NCBI GenBank assembly: GCA_964020155.1
Contig: OZ026563.1
Location: 4,847,940-4,911,939 of the forward strand
Reading direction: 5' to 3'
Length of the DNA stretch: 64,000 nt
Source: Chondrilla cf. caribensis
Taxonomy: Eukaryota; Porifera; Demospongiae; Chondrillida; Chondrillidae
Shown one piece after another: positions 37,790 through 49,021 of the stretch (positions are counted from its first letter, which is position 1; each line of letters opens with the position of its first letter). The notes beneath the pieces were generated by a model that had not been told where the DNA came from, did not search any database, and saw only the letters and a list, made by a program, of their open reading frames with translations. The position numbers and the translations under genes are program-made.

Positions 37790-38268
37790 TGTCCGTGATG
37801 TCTTTAATATCACATTATTATTCATAATATTATCAATGATATCTTTTTATTACATTATGAGAGCAAGATTGTGAGGAGTGCATCCCACTTTGTGTAGTGA
37901 CCCAAAGGGGAACTCCCAACACAAGATCTAATCTATGCTCTTTTCATAAGACATTCCTTGCTGGTGTGTCTTTAATCAGTACACAGTATCGACAGGTGCA
38001 CAGTCATGATTTGGATTCCAACCGCAAATCAACGTGTACACCCATTGGATCGCAGATATCCGATTATGATCTTTCAAACCAGCGTATCCTGGTACCGCCC
38101 CCTAATTATTCGCGCCCTTCATCGGGACTCCTCATGAACCTTTCTTGTTTGTAAACCTCCCAAGTTATTTGACTATTTAACGCCAATTCCTCATTGTACG
38201 CTTATTTATCTCACCTCACTCCTGGATCCAAATCTGATGCTAAATGTTAGACAGGATCAGCGCTAAAC
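37790..38268. other. CASD1-Tudor gene spacer
   Basis: AT-rich 3' sequence followed by about 400 bp with no coding signal. It should include the CASD1 polyadenylation region and the promoter of the Tudor gene. No repeat or known element was seen. Confidence 0.5.
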
Positions 38269-40806
38269 ATGGAAGAGGAGTGAGTAGTCTAATAGATATG
38301 ATGATTCGGGTAGCATTGTGAGGTGTATATGACTGTTTAGGTTCAAATCTTTTGAAGAAAGTGTGAACAAGGACTTTAAGAAATTAAAGAATATTTTAGA
38401 ACTGAAACGGAAGGTAATGGATGAGCATTAATGTCAAATTGCCATTTGCTTATCCACAATCGATGCTCTATCTACACGACAGGATATTTTGAACGAAGGG
38501 AGGAAGATCAGAGATAGAAAATCTCTACCTGTGAGAGTCTTACTTCCACTGTGTGTGAGTCTGCCACTCTTACCTTGTGCGATGTCTTTGTGTGTAGGAT
38601 GGAGTGAGGAGGTGTGGCATAGGGACTCTGGCTGGCATCGGGAGTGTCAGTGACACCATATCAGAGCTGAGACTGCTGCCCATGGTGGTGTATGGTAAAG
38701 GTGTGTGAGGGTGGGGGTGGTTATATGTGTGTATGCATGTGTGTATACCGCACCACTCTGAACATTCTGTGCAGGTACCGTAGTGAAGGTTCGTGTCACA
38801 TCCGGACTTTCTTCAGATGGAGAATTCTCTTGTAGTGTCTTCGATCCTGATGGACAACGAGCGCAAGATTTGAAAGCAATTAGTAAAATGATTGAGTATG
38901 TGTGAGCTGCCTACAGTACGTGTTCACAGCTAGGGGTGTCATACTAGTGGGTGTGACTTTATGTAGGCATGACCTTGAGACCTATCCGACTGCTCCTTTA
39001 AGTCAACCGGTGGTTGGAGCACTGTGCTGTGCTCGATATGGAAATGACCAGAAATGGTACAGAGCTAGAATTGAGTCTGTTGTCAATGTTGCTAAGGTGT
39101 GTTCTTAGGCAACACTCAACTGGTGTTCACATGCATGCACATATACAACCACTCTGTTGACTTGTGCGAGAGGTTCTGCCAGGCACTTTACTGCTGTCTA
39201 TCTTTTGTGACAGGTCAAAGTAGTGTTATTGGACTATGCAGCTGTGGATCTAGTTAGTGTCAATGAGATATTCCCCCTAAAAGAGAAATATCAGTGTTTA
39301 CCCTTTCAGGTGTGGTATATACTGTGGTGTGTGTAGTGTGGTACGTTGTACATGTGTAGATTCATTAATACAATGAGCACACATGGAGACACCCTTGCAC
39401 ACACACACATGCACACACCCCTAACACGCACACTTGACATACATTTGACTGTATGTGTGTAGGTGATGCTGTGTCGATTGAGTGAAGATACAACACTGCA
39501 ATTCTCCCGAGAGGTACAGCAATGCTGTGTGTACGTACATACGTACATATGTAGGTATTGGTCAGAAATCTGTTGCACTCCTGTTGCTATCATCTCTCTT
39601 TACCAGGCTAAATGGAAATTTGGTGATCTTTGTCGCAGTAAAGTGCTAACAGCCAAGATTATTGGAGAAGTGCACAACAGCAGCCAGCACTACATCGCTG
39701 AGCTCTTCTATGATGCCGTGAATGTCAGCAGAGTCATCTTGGAAATGATGGTTAAGTCCAGTCAAAGTACTAAGGAGGTGAGCATGTTAACGAAAGTGGT
39801 AACGTGACCGTTTATACATGTACTCGACCTCTCTAACTGTACAGGTTCATCCCATAATTCACAGAGATATTCGTCTGAAAGATACTCTCACACCAGAAAT
39901 CAAGGAGGCTGACTCGCTCCACCCTGTCTCTGAGGAAGAGAGGGTCAGATTACCCATGAGAGGAGTGACTGTTCTGTTGAAGAATAAGGCATCAACGGAG
40001 GATGGTGGGACAAGCAACAAAGACAAAAGTGAACCAAGACCCAAATATGTTGAACAGGGACCACAGTTGAAGCCCATTGTGCAAGAGTCTGACCCTATTG
40101 TGCAAGAGTCTGGACCTGTTGTGCAAGAGTCTGGACCTGTTGTGCAAGAGCCTGGACCTGTTGTGCAAGAGTCTGATCCTATTGTACTAGAGTCTCAACC
40201 TATTGTGCAAGAGCAACAAGAGTCAGAACCTATTGTGCAAGAGTCAGAACCTATTGTGCAAGAGTCAGAACCTATTGTACAAGAGTCAGAACCTATTGTG
40301 CAAGAGTCAGAACCTATTGTGCAAGAGTCAGAACCTGTTGTGCAAGAGTCAGAACCTGTTGTGCAAGAGTCAGAACCTGTTATGCAAGAGTCAGATCCTA
40401 TTATACAAGAATCAAAGCCTATTGTACAAGAGTTGGAATCTACTTTGCAAGTCTCTGAACCTGTTGATCAAGAGTTAGAACATGTTCACAACAGCTCAGA
40501 GAGGATTTCACCGCCAGGAGTGAGTGCAAGCACTGCAGTCAAGGATGATGGGAATGACTTAGCAGTCCTCCCTGTGCCGTGTCATCCAGAGTTCAAACAA
40601 GGTATGAACTGCCCCTGTAGCTCACCCCATTGGACCACCTTATTACGTTATGGATATCCCCAACCCCCAACCCCAGGTAATAGAGTTCAGCTGATCATCA
40701 TGTCCCCACTGGATGAGAGCGGGACGTTTTGGGCTCAACTAGTTGTGGATTCATTCTCTAATGATAAATTTAGGACAATGACAGAATCTCTCCAGTGAGT
40801 GTGTAT

Positions 40807-40852
<46 letters not shown>

Positions 40853-41394
40853 TCCAGTTTGGTCTGTCCACATGTGATGGTTACTGCTATTGCACTGTTC
40901 CATTAGGATCTCTGTTCAGAAGTACTTTGGTGGAGATGCCACTCTGTGGTCGTGTGGTGACTACTGTTCTGCTCGATTCAGTGAAGATAGAATCTGGTAC
41001 AGAGCTCGGGTGGAAGCTGTGGACAGTGACAAGGTAGCTGTGCGATACATTGATTTTGGAAATGCCGAAGAACTTCCTGGATCATATGTTGTGCCTTTAG
41101 ACAGAGAGTTCAGGGGATTACCCTATCATGTATGTTATCAAGTGTTACTTCATGTTGATCACGTGCATGTCATGTGACTCACTGTCACCATCTCATAGTC
41201 CATCAAGTGTTCCTTAGCATCTGATCAAGTATTCACTGAAAAGGTTTGTATATCTCTGTGCATCTGCCCATGTACGTCCTTATTAACAGTTTCTTGTTGC
41301 TTGTGTAGATGTGTGAGAAATTTGAAGAAGTAACCTGCAACTCAGAAGATAATCCTATTTTAGCCAAAATAGTTGGTGCTGTGTGTGTGTGTGT

Positions 41395-41461
<67 letters not shown>

Positions 41462-43042
41462 AAGCACCATTCATTCACTACGGTTTGTTTATAAATTAGG
41501 AGAGTGTCTCCTCAGACCAAGTCCAAGTGTGCTTGCTGTTGGAGGCACCAGGGAGAGACCCTATAAATCTCAACAATGAAATATTGCTCACTGGTTAGTG
41601 TGTGTGGTCATGGCTAGCATGTGGTTTGTGGTTAGTGGAGGTTGGTGAGTATGGTGTACTGTACATGTTCATTGTCCCTGGGTTATGATGCACCCAACTT
41701 GTCCACCCTACCAGGTGCTGAAGTGAAGAGCATGGAATTTTCCAAACCACCAGTCAAAGCTGTACAAGTGAGTGTGGTGTGCATGCTGACCCTGGTGGTG
41801 GTGGTTTTTGGAGATGGGGAACCACTGACTGTGGTGGTGATTTCATGTACTCATTTGTGGTTTTAGTCTTGGGCTGACCGAATGGATGAACTGGGCAGTC
41901 CCACCTCAATCCTGTCAGACTTGAGCTTCCCCGGCACTGAGCTGTCTCCCAAGGTGTCCAGTGTGGAATCCACTCAACCTCTGAAGAATCCTCCATTTGA
42001 GAAGCAAAGGTTGGTGTGCATGTTGGTCAACGGGACCACTACAGTCCTTTCAAACCACTATCTTCTTCAACAGAATAACCTCATCTAAAACGTTTTCCAA
42101 TACCTCTGGATTGGCAACCAAGCGAAGGTCTGGCCATACTGGCTCAGACAGGCCAATGTCTAATAGCATTGGAATAGCCAGGATTTTGAAGACCAGCCTG
42201 CGTAAGAGTGTTGAATTTGATGCTCAGAGGAGAAGAGACCATATCGCCACTTCACACACCCCTTCACACACTTCTTCGCCTACCCCTTCACCTGTCCTTT
42301 CACACACCCCTTCACACACCTCTTCACACACCCCTTCACACACCCCTTCACATCCTTCATCCATGGATAAGTCAGCAACTACCTTCTCAGAGAACTGGGA
42401 AGAGGAGGTGTCCAACCAGACCACCAACGGAAGCACTGTCCAGGATATTGTAAAACGACCATCACCTTTTGTGGAGGTACTCTCCTAATCATCTCTTATC
42501 ATATGATGATCATGTGCTTGATGTCTATATAACTGCTTATCTCCTGTAGCTGTACATCAGTGGTCTGCCAGAAGCTGCAAAAGACCATTTACGGACGTAT
42601 CTCTTGAAGTATTGTTCTGTTAAGCAGATCAGATGGAGAAATAGCCAATCTTGCTGGCTGGTGAGTGTCTAGTTTGTAGGCAACTTTCATGTCCCATGAC
42701 TTCACATGACATTGAAATATTTACAGGATGTAGACAGTGCTAGAGCTGAGTTGACAATGAAGAAAGTAAAGGACGATATTCTTAGAGATACTGGGGTTAG
42801 CATTGTAATTGAGGTACGTATGTACGTGAGTTTGTGCATGCACCCTGATTGGATGGGAGGGAGTGAATTCCAATCTTTCCTTACAGTACGCTATACAGAG
42901 TGCCAAGTGGGCAAGACAGCAGCATCCATCAGGACACCCATCAGGACATTCATCAGGACATTCATCAGGACATCCATCAGGACATTCATCAGGACATCCA
43001 TCAGGACATTCATCAGGACATCCATCAGGACATCCATTATGA
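38269..43042 (+). CDS. Multi-Tudor protein with RRM-like C-terminus (TDRD-type)
   Basis: Exon 1 is only 11 nt of coding sequence (MEEE start); exon 2 gives FKSFEESVNKDFKKLKN. Tudor 1 is in about 38990-39310 (VVGALCCARYGNDQKWYRAR, VVLLDYAAVDLVSVNEIFPL). A long exon (39845-40800) carries about 16 VQESEP-type repeats. Tudor 2 (about 40909-41130) has the classic form: CSARFSEDRIWYRARVEAVD, then VAVRYIDFGNAEELP. Later exons hold TPSHTSSH repeats, then LYISGLPEAAKDHLRTYLLK and DVDSARAELTMKK, which look like an RRM. The end is an HPSG/HSSG repeat tail. Tudor domains of the YIDFGN type bind dimethyl-arginine on Piwi proteins in germ granules, so a piRNA/germline role is likely. The exact TDRD orthologue is not clear; TDRD10 also joins RRM and Tudor. 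Confidence 0.78.
40078..40480 (+). repeat. Coding repeat, VQESEP hexapeptide-type units
   Basis: About 16 units, mostly 21 bp, encode (I/V)VQESEP heptads in the Tudor gene. Frame is kept throughout, and the units at the 3' end have diverged more. This gives a long acidic, probably unstructured linker between the Tudor domains. Confidence 0.85.
40813..40850. repeat. GT microsatellite
   Basis: A GT tract in the short intron just before Tudor 2. Confidence 0.95.
41380..41459. repeat. GT microsatellite
   Basis: A GT tract in an intron of the Tudor gene. Confidence 0.95.
42924..43042 (+). repeat. 12-bp coding repeat at the Tudor gene C-terminus
   Basis: Ten units of catccatcagga type encode tandem HPSG/HSSG tetrapeptides and lead directly into the stop codon. 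The tail is His- and Ser-rich. Confidence 0.85.
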
Positions 43043-43232
43043 GAATCACCACAAACCTATTTTATCAGCCCTTCCCTTAAACTCCTCCTGCGTGTATTAT
43101 ATGGATGTGAATCTTTTATTGTTCATTTCGGAAGAGTGTATTATATACGTAGCTATTTTGTGTACTGAATTACTTTTTCAGTCAAACTTATTAATGACGT
43201 CACTGGAGCACGTGGTAATAAGCGTAATAAAA

Positions 43233-46200
43233 ATGGCTACCACTTCCATCACTCTAAGGACTATCGATGGACAGAATAGAACCATGAAGGTTCCAGTTGA
43301 CGTACGTGTGTTTGTATGATTAATATAACAGCATTCGGTGATATATGTTTTGTAATAAACCAACAGATGATAATTGTTGATCTTAAAAGAAAAATTGCTG
43401 AAGAAATACCGGTTAGTGACTGTGCATTCAAAACGTATGGGAATTGACGTATGCTTGAAGAGTATGATTTCCTTTTGAATTAGAGCTTTTCAGTATCATC
43501 TCAGAGGTTAATTTACAAAGGAAGTGTTCTCGAAGACACGAAGAGACTGGCGGACTATGGTGGGTTTGTGGGAAAGTGCTTGGTGGCTGAGTGTACACCC
43601 TCGAACTATCAGATGTCACCTTTCCACAGCCATTAGTGATGGCCACGTCATTCATTTAGTGGAGCAACCAGTGACGCAACAACAACAACAACAACGACAA
43701 TCAGGTTGATATTCACCATTATTATTGATTGATGGTTATTGAGTAACATCTTGTTGTGGATAGGACCATCTGTTTCCATCTCAGGGGTTATTCCTCCCCC
43801 ACCCCATGTGCAAGGGGTGCCCAGTCCAGCCCTACCCCCTCCCCACAGTGGTGCCACTGTTGTTATTGGCTCTTTTCCAGTTCCTGTTTCTGTTCCACTT
43901 GACCCGGCAACAGTCACACAGGTGAGGGTCTGCTGGTCGTGTGGTAGGTGAGGGTCTGCTGGTCGTGTGGTAGGTGAGGGTCTGCTGGTCGTGTGGTAGG
44001 TGAGGGTCTGCTGGTCGTGTGGTAGGTGAGGGGCTGCTGGTCGTGTGGTAGGTGAGGGTCTGCTGGTCGTGTGATAGGTGAGGGGCTGCTGGTCGTGTGG
44101 TAGGTGAGGGGCTGCTGGTCGTGTGGTAGGTGAGGGTCTGCTGGTCGTGTGGTAGGTGAGGGTCTGCTGGTTGTGTGGTAGGTGAGGGGCTGCTGGTCGT
44201 GTGGTAGGTGAGGGGCTGCTGGTCGTGTGGTAGGTGAGGGGCTGCTGGTCGTGTGGTAGGTGAGGGTCTGCTGATTGTGTGGTAGGTGAGGGGCTACTGG
44301 TCGTGTGGTAGGTGAGGGGCTGCTGATCGTGTGGTAGGTGAGGGTCTGCTGGTCGTGTGGTAGGTGAGGGGCTGCTGGTCGTGTGGTAGGTGAGGGGCTG
44401 CTGGTCGTGTGGTAGGTGAGGGGCTGCTGGTCGTGTGGTAGGTGAGGGGCTGCTGGTCGTGTGGTAGGTGTACTCTACTGACACAAACTGTGTGGTGTGG
44501 GGTTATGGTTGGAGCTTCACAGTCATCCTGTGTTACATCCATTTCTGGCAAAGGACGTTGAGTTGAATACTTATTGTGGTGTCATTGATGTAGAGTATTT
44601 TGGAACATGTCATTAATCCCAGTATCCTGAACCCCCAGAGGGACTCTAATCACCCAGTGAGTGGTTAATGACTCTTGGTAGATTTGTGTGGATTCATTTC
44701 CATCTGTTTGTACAGAATGTAAACCCCACACCTGCTGTCATGGCAACAACCACTTCTCTGATGTCTGCTCAAGAGGTACTGTTTGTCCACAGCAAAGCTA
44801 TTTTGCTTTATCAATTTTATCATCCCTTCAGGAGAGAATTGAGTTGACCTATCGCATGCGTAGAATAAGATCACTGCTAGCTCAAGCCTTTCAAGATATT
44901 GAGCACTATCAGGTGAGTGTGTAGGTTTTGTTTTGATGTCATCTTGTCTAATTGTGTCTTGCATGTAGGAACTGGTGTCCAGTAGAAATGGTTGTCATGG
45001 TCAAAGTGGGGAAGCACCTCCAGATGAACAGCATACGAACCATCCAGGTTCAGGTCAGGGGGTTCCCCTGCCAGGTGTTGTAATCGGCTCTGTAACAGCT
45101 GACAGTCTAGCTGGACTCTACGAAGACATCAGAAAGCTGTTTGCAGAGCTGTCATCACTTCTCCAGACCCAGATACAAAACATCACCACTGGACAGCAGC
45201 TGTTGGTAGGTTGTCACTTGAGGTCCCAGTGAGCATGCCCTGCAAGCCTTCTTGTGTTTTTAGGATCAAGAACTTCGGAAATATGATCAGTTAAGTCAGG
45301 TCATCTCAAGATGCTTCCAGTGCTTGAGTATTGTCAGTGGGGAAATCCAGGGTTTGACTGTTGGAATGAGTTCTGTCCCCCCACACCTGGTTGAGTTCAT
45401 GGGAGCCGGACAACGGCAGGACCACACCCACCAGTTGGATGGTACTCATGTAAATCCCGACACTCAACTCCCAACCTCCAGTGGACCTACCTCAGCACTT
45501 GTTATGACGTCAGTGGATGTTTCCATGGCTACTGTTCCTCATAGTAACAGTAGTGGCATATCAACAACCCAATCCATAGCCTCTCCTAGCACTACTCAAA
45601 GTGATGTTAATACGGAAGTAAGAGGCTCATCTGAGGTGAAGGGAAAGAAAGAAGAGCAAGTGAAGAAAGGCAAGCCTGAGGCATCAACAGCAGAGCAGTC
45701 AGCATCTTCTAAAAAGACTGTTAGTTCTCAAAATACATCCAAGTCTGATGGACGTCAGGGTGGTGTAAGACACAGTGATGGAAGACAAGCTGATGGAAGA
45801 CAGGGTGATGGGAGACAGAGCCGCAGCCGTCAGACCAGCAGGGGAACACAAGGGGACAACCCCATCTCTGATAATCCTGATGGACTGATGAATAGGTTGT
45901 TGAATGCTATGTTTAGACCTGAGGAGAGGCAGCTGTCACATTCAAGGCCAATGGTATTGTGTATCTGTTGTATACGCTCGCATTGCACCCACATGACTCC
46001 ACCCACTTGCCTCTGGCACCACCCACCTGACTCCACCTACCTTAATCCATCCTTCTCTCTAGGGTGATGATTTTTTCCAAATTCTTCACATGATGTCCGG
46101 CAATCCCCAGGGTAGCTCCACGCAGCTCCAGAATGTCAGTGACCTGTTCAAGCCTCTCCTCAGACCTGGTTAGTCCTTTGTTGCTGACTCAGCTGTGTGA

Positions 46201-48379
46201 TGTGTTCCGACTGATCTTACTGTTGCACTCCTATAGGGGAGGACCCTGGTGCTGTAGCACTTGGTAATGCTATTCCTTTTTCCCAATGTCGCTCTACAAG
46301 TTAGTCTGTTCACAGAAAGCCACTCTGTTGTCATGGTAGCAATATTGTTTATCTTTGACTATAAATCAAGGTCTGGCTATGGAGTTCTGCTGTTTGCTTG
46401 GGCAGTCGCTGACTGTGGGAGAGGTCACCGAACTCTGTTCAGGTACATGTCTCACATGTCTCACATGTCTCATCCACACATGTGTTTGAGGTTACTCCGA
46501 TTGGCCCAGTGGAGTGCCTGTAGCTTGCATTGCCCGTCTCTCTATATTGTATACTGTTCCCGGCAGTTATGCATGTTTGGCATCTTCTATTGTGTTCTTA
46601 TACAGGAGGAAACCCGTCTTTGCCAAATATCCACAAATGCTTTTTTGACTTCCTCAAGAATTCAGTGCTTCAGGGTCAAGATCCTTGTGCACAGAACAGG
46701 AGAAAAGCCACTGAAAGCCTTGTCCAGCCCATCAAACATTTCTTATTGGATTGTTGGGTAAGTGTCGGCAGACATTCCTTCCACACCCAACCACACCCAC
46801 GCATCTTGCGGTTACCCTAGCACACTCAACTACGTACGTATATCAAAGTGCATATCTCAATGCACACACACTGCTCCTATATTTTTATTACCCCACCCAG
46901 TTGCATATTCTCACATATTCAACCACTCATAGCCACACCCACCACTGCTTATCCACCCTCTCATAACTACGCCCATCTCACCCTTCACTGCAGCCGGACA
47001 TTAGAGTACGAGGATACATGGACTTGAAGAGATCAATGGAAAAGTGTTTACGGATGGAACTCTACAAGATAGTCAAGATGATCATCACCCCACCATCTGG
47101 TGAGGGACTTGGTCATGTTTTTGTGTTCATTCTTCTACTTGGTGTGGTGGCTCCTAACCATTCTCACTGTCACAGATGATGAACTCACCACTGGTCAACT
47201 TCTGGTGAAACAGTGCCAATATGCGGCAGCCATGTTGGTGGGAATTGTCAGACACTGTTGTTCAGGAAACAATGCAATGTTCAAACGTGATGTTGTTCTG
47301 AGGGCCACCGTGAGTCCACAGTGTGTCTGGCGTTTAACTTGTGTATGCAAGTATGAGTGTGGGTGTGTGCGTGTACATGCATGCACGTGTATTTGTTTGT
47401 ATTTTCTGATGTGCTTTAGACCAAGATGTTCAAACCCTTACTGGAGAAGGCACAGAACCCAGCATTGAGACCTTTACTGGACAATCTGTGCTCATCGTTT
47501 GCTGACAGGATGATCGACTGGCGTATTGTGGCTGCCGACCTCGATCGTTACATAATGTGGACTATGTACCCCGAGTTTGATGCCTATGGTGAGCAGGATA
47601 AGAAAGAGGAGGAGTCTCTAGTTGCTATGGAAACAGACAATGTTGTGGTATGTCAATTGTACTGGTCCACTCTGAAGTGATGTATCGAGTGCCATATTCA
47701 CCTCCACCAGCAGGTGCCGCCTCCCCAGGAAGTGGGCGGTAAAGCTCCTATTAAGGAAGTCCATTCACCTAAACAACACCAGGAGAGGTCTTGGCCTGCA
47801 GGGATGCCTCGGGTAAGATACCCTGTTCCACCAGTGACTGTGTACCTGCTGTAAAGTAGCCTGTGAGAAGTGCGGTAGATGTGGTTAGGTTATCAGGTTC
47901 ACTCTATTGTGTAGGAGTGGATACCTGTGCTTCAACATGATTCCAATCTGTTGCATGATACACCACCACAGGCCCCAACCAGTCATGCCTACGAAATAGG
48001 ATCAACTAGCAAAAAGAGGAAGGTAAATCATCTGTCACTTTTGGTATATTTGTGTGTTTGTGTGTATTCACATTTCATCCAGTGTCAAGTACGCCATGTA
48101 CACAGTTTGTGATTACTATCCGCAGGTTCATCAAGTTCTGACACCAGAAGAGATGATGAAGCGTGTTGTTCAGACATCACTGGAGGATGTTCCAGTAGAA
48201 CCCACCTCAAAGTGTTCATCACAAGGTGAGAGGATTGTCTCCTCACAGCCTTCCTCCTATTCAGTTTTCAAGTCACCGTTGGATCTTTCTCAATAGAAAT
48301 TGCCTGCCAGGCTGCGATGGACAAGGACCTTGTTAAAGCCTTTGAAGAAGAAATGTTATCTATGAAGAGATCAAATTAG
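43233..48379 (+). CDS. BAG6: BAG6/Scythe chaperone
   Basis: The first exons (43233-43301, 43367-43411, 43484-43559, 43630-43704) encode an N-terminal ubiquitin-like domain: ITLRTIDGQNRTMKVPVD, IIVDLKRKIAEEIP, QRLIYKGSVLEDTKRLADY and GHVIHLVEQP. This follows human BAG6 step by step. Exon 5 (43764-43921) holds the VVIGSFPVPVSVPLD segment. Further exons include ERIELTYRMRRIRSLLAQAF (44832-44911), a long Ser/Gln-rich exon (about 45264-45954), a helical region ending SSFADRMIDWRIVAADLDRY, and the C-terminus EWIPVLQHDS (exon from 47915) with a KKRK nuclear signal, as in human EWVPIIQQDIQ...KRRK. It ends with LVKAFEEEMLSMKRSN. BAG6 binds hydrophobic tail-anchored and mislocalised proteins with UBL4A and GET4, and shuttles between nucleus and cytosol. 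Middle exon limits are approximate. Confidence 0.88.
43922..44469 (+). repeat. 26-bp minisatellite that repeats the splice donor
   Basis: About 21 copies of a 26-bp unit (gtgagggtctgctggtcgtg, then tggtag). The first unit begins exactly at the donor of BAG6 exon 5 (cacacag|gtgagg). Each unit therefore starts with a donor-like GTGAGG and ends with an acceptor-like GTAG. Variants include 'gggctg' for 'ggtctg'. The long minus-strand open frame through it is an artefact. Confidence 0.93.
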
Positions 48380-48912
48380 AGCGCGAATGGATGCTAGTAG
48401 ACCAACATTGATGACACTATTTGGATGATTGCATGCTTGTATGTAGTATAATATTTTGCTATTCTGTATCACAATGTGACTGAATTATGCGTTTTTTTAC
48501 CGTGCAATTTGGCGTCTCGTTATGCGCAGACATCCCTCCCAATGAATATCATTAATTTCCATATTATGAATTTTATTGTCTGTAGCTCCACTAGATCCCC
48601 CTCAGTCTTGTACAATAGGAAATATTCAAAGACCTGCAGTTGATGGCCCTCATCATAGCTGTCGATACCGCAAGTACCACACCCAATACACTGAGGACAC
48701 CCTAGTACCAGCCTACACAGTCTGTTATTCACTCCAGTGATCAAACTGTCAGAACCAGCCTGATGTTGTTGACTGTTTCACTCCAACTGAGAGTATCAGG
48801 TCCACTCTATTGTGTAGGAGTGGATATCTGTGCTTCAACTGTATGGAAAATAATATTTTGCTATTCTGTATCACGTGACTGAATTATGCGTTTTTTACCG
48901 TGCAATTTGTTG
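47891..48912. repeat. Decayed duplication of the BAG6 3' end
   Basis: The 46 bp at 47891-47936, spanning the acceptor and start of the EWIPVLQHD exon, recur at 48794-48839 with only two differences. Right after that, 48842-48912 repeats the BAG6 3' flank at 48440-48511 (attttgctattctgtatcac, then gactgaattatgcg). The copy has lost everything in between (about 500 bp) and cannot code. Confidence 0.85.
48514..48793. other. Unassigned segment between the two duplicated blocks
   Basis: A minus-strand open frame (about 48520-48770) reads RLCRLVLGCPQCIGCGTCG and then EYFLLYKTEGDLVELQ. It is Cys-rich and has a possible donor after HQLQ. It resembles real protein more than random sequence, but I cannot assign it, and no other exon is in view. 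It may be a fragment of another duplicated gene. Confidence 0.3.
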
Positions 48913-49021
48913 TACGCCACAGTACGTGACCTGACCACGACCCTTACCCTGCAGCCCAGCGCTCGTACACTATATAACGCTCCAGCTGATACAGAACCTG
49001 AGATGTGTAAATTGCTCAAAG

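Noticed and set aside
43081..43232. Start of BAG6 at the upstream in-frame ATG near 43195
   Set aside because: The region before MATTSITLRT is not like the family. The ATG at 43233 gives the usual short lead to the ubiquitin-like domain.
43648..44484. 278-codon minus-strand frame with THHTTSSPSP-type repeats
   Set aside because: It is the reverse of the BAG6 intron minisatellite and overlaps BAG6 exon 5 on the other strand.
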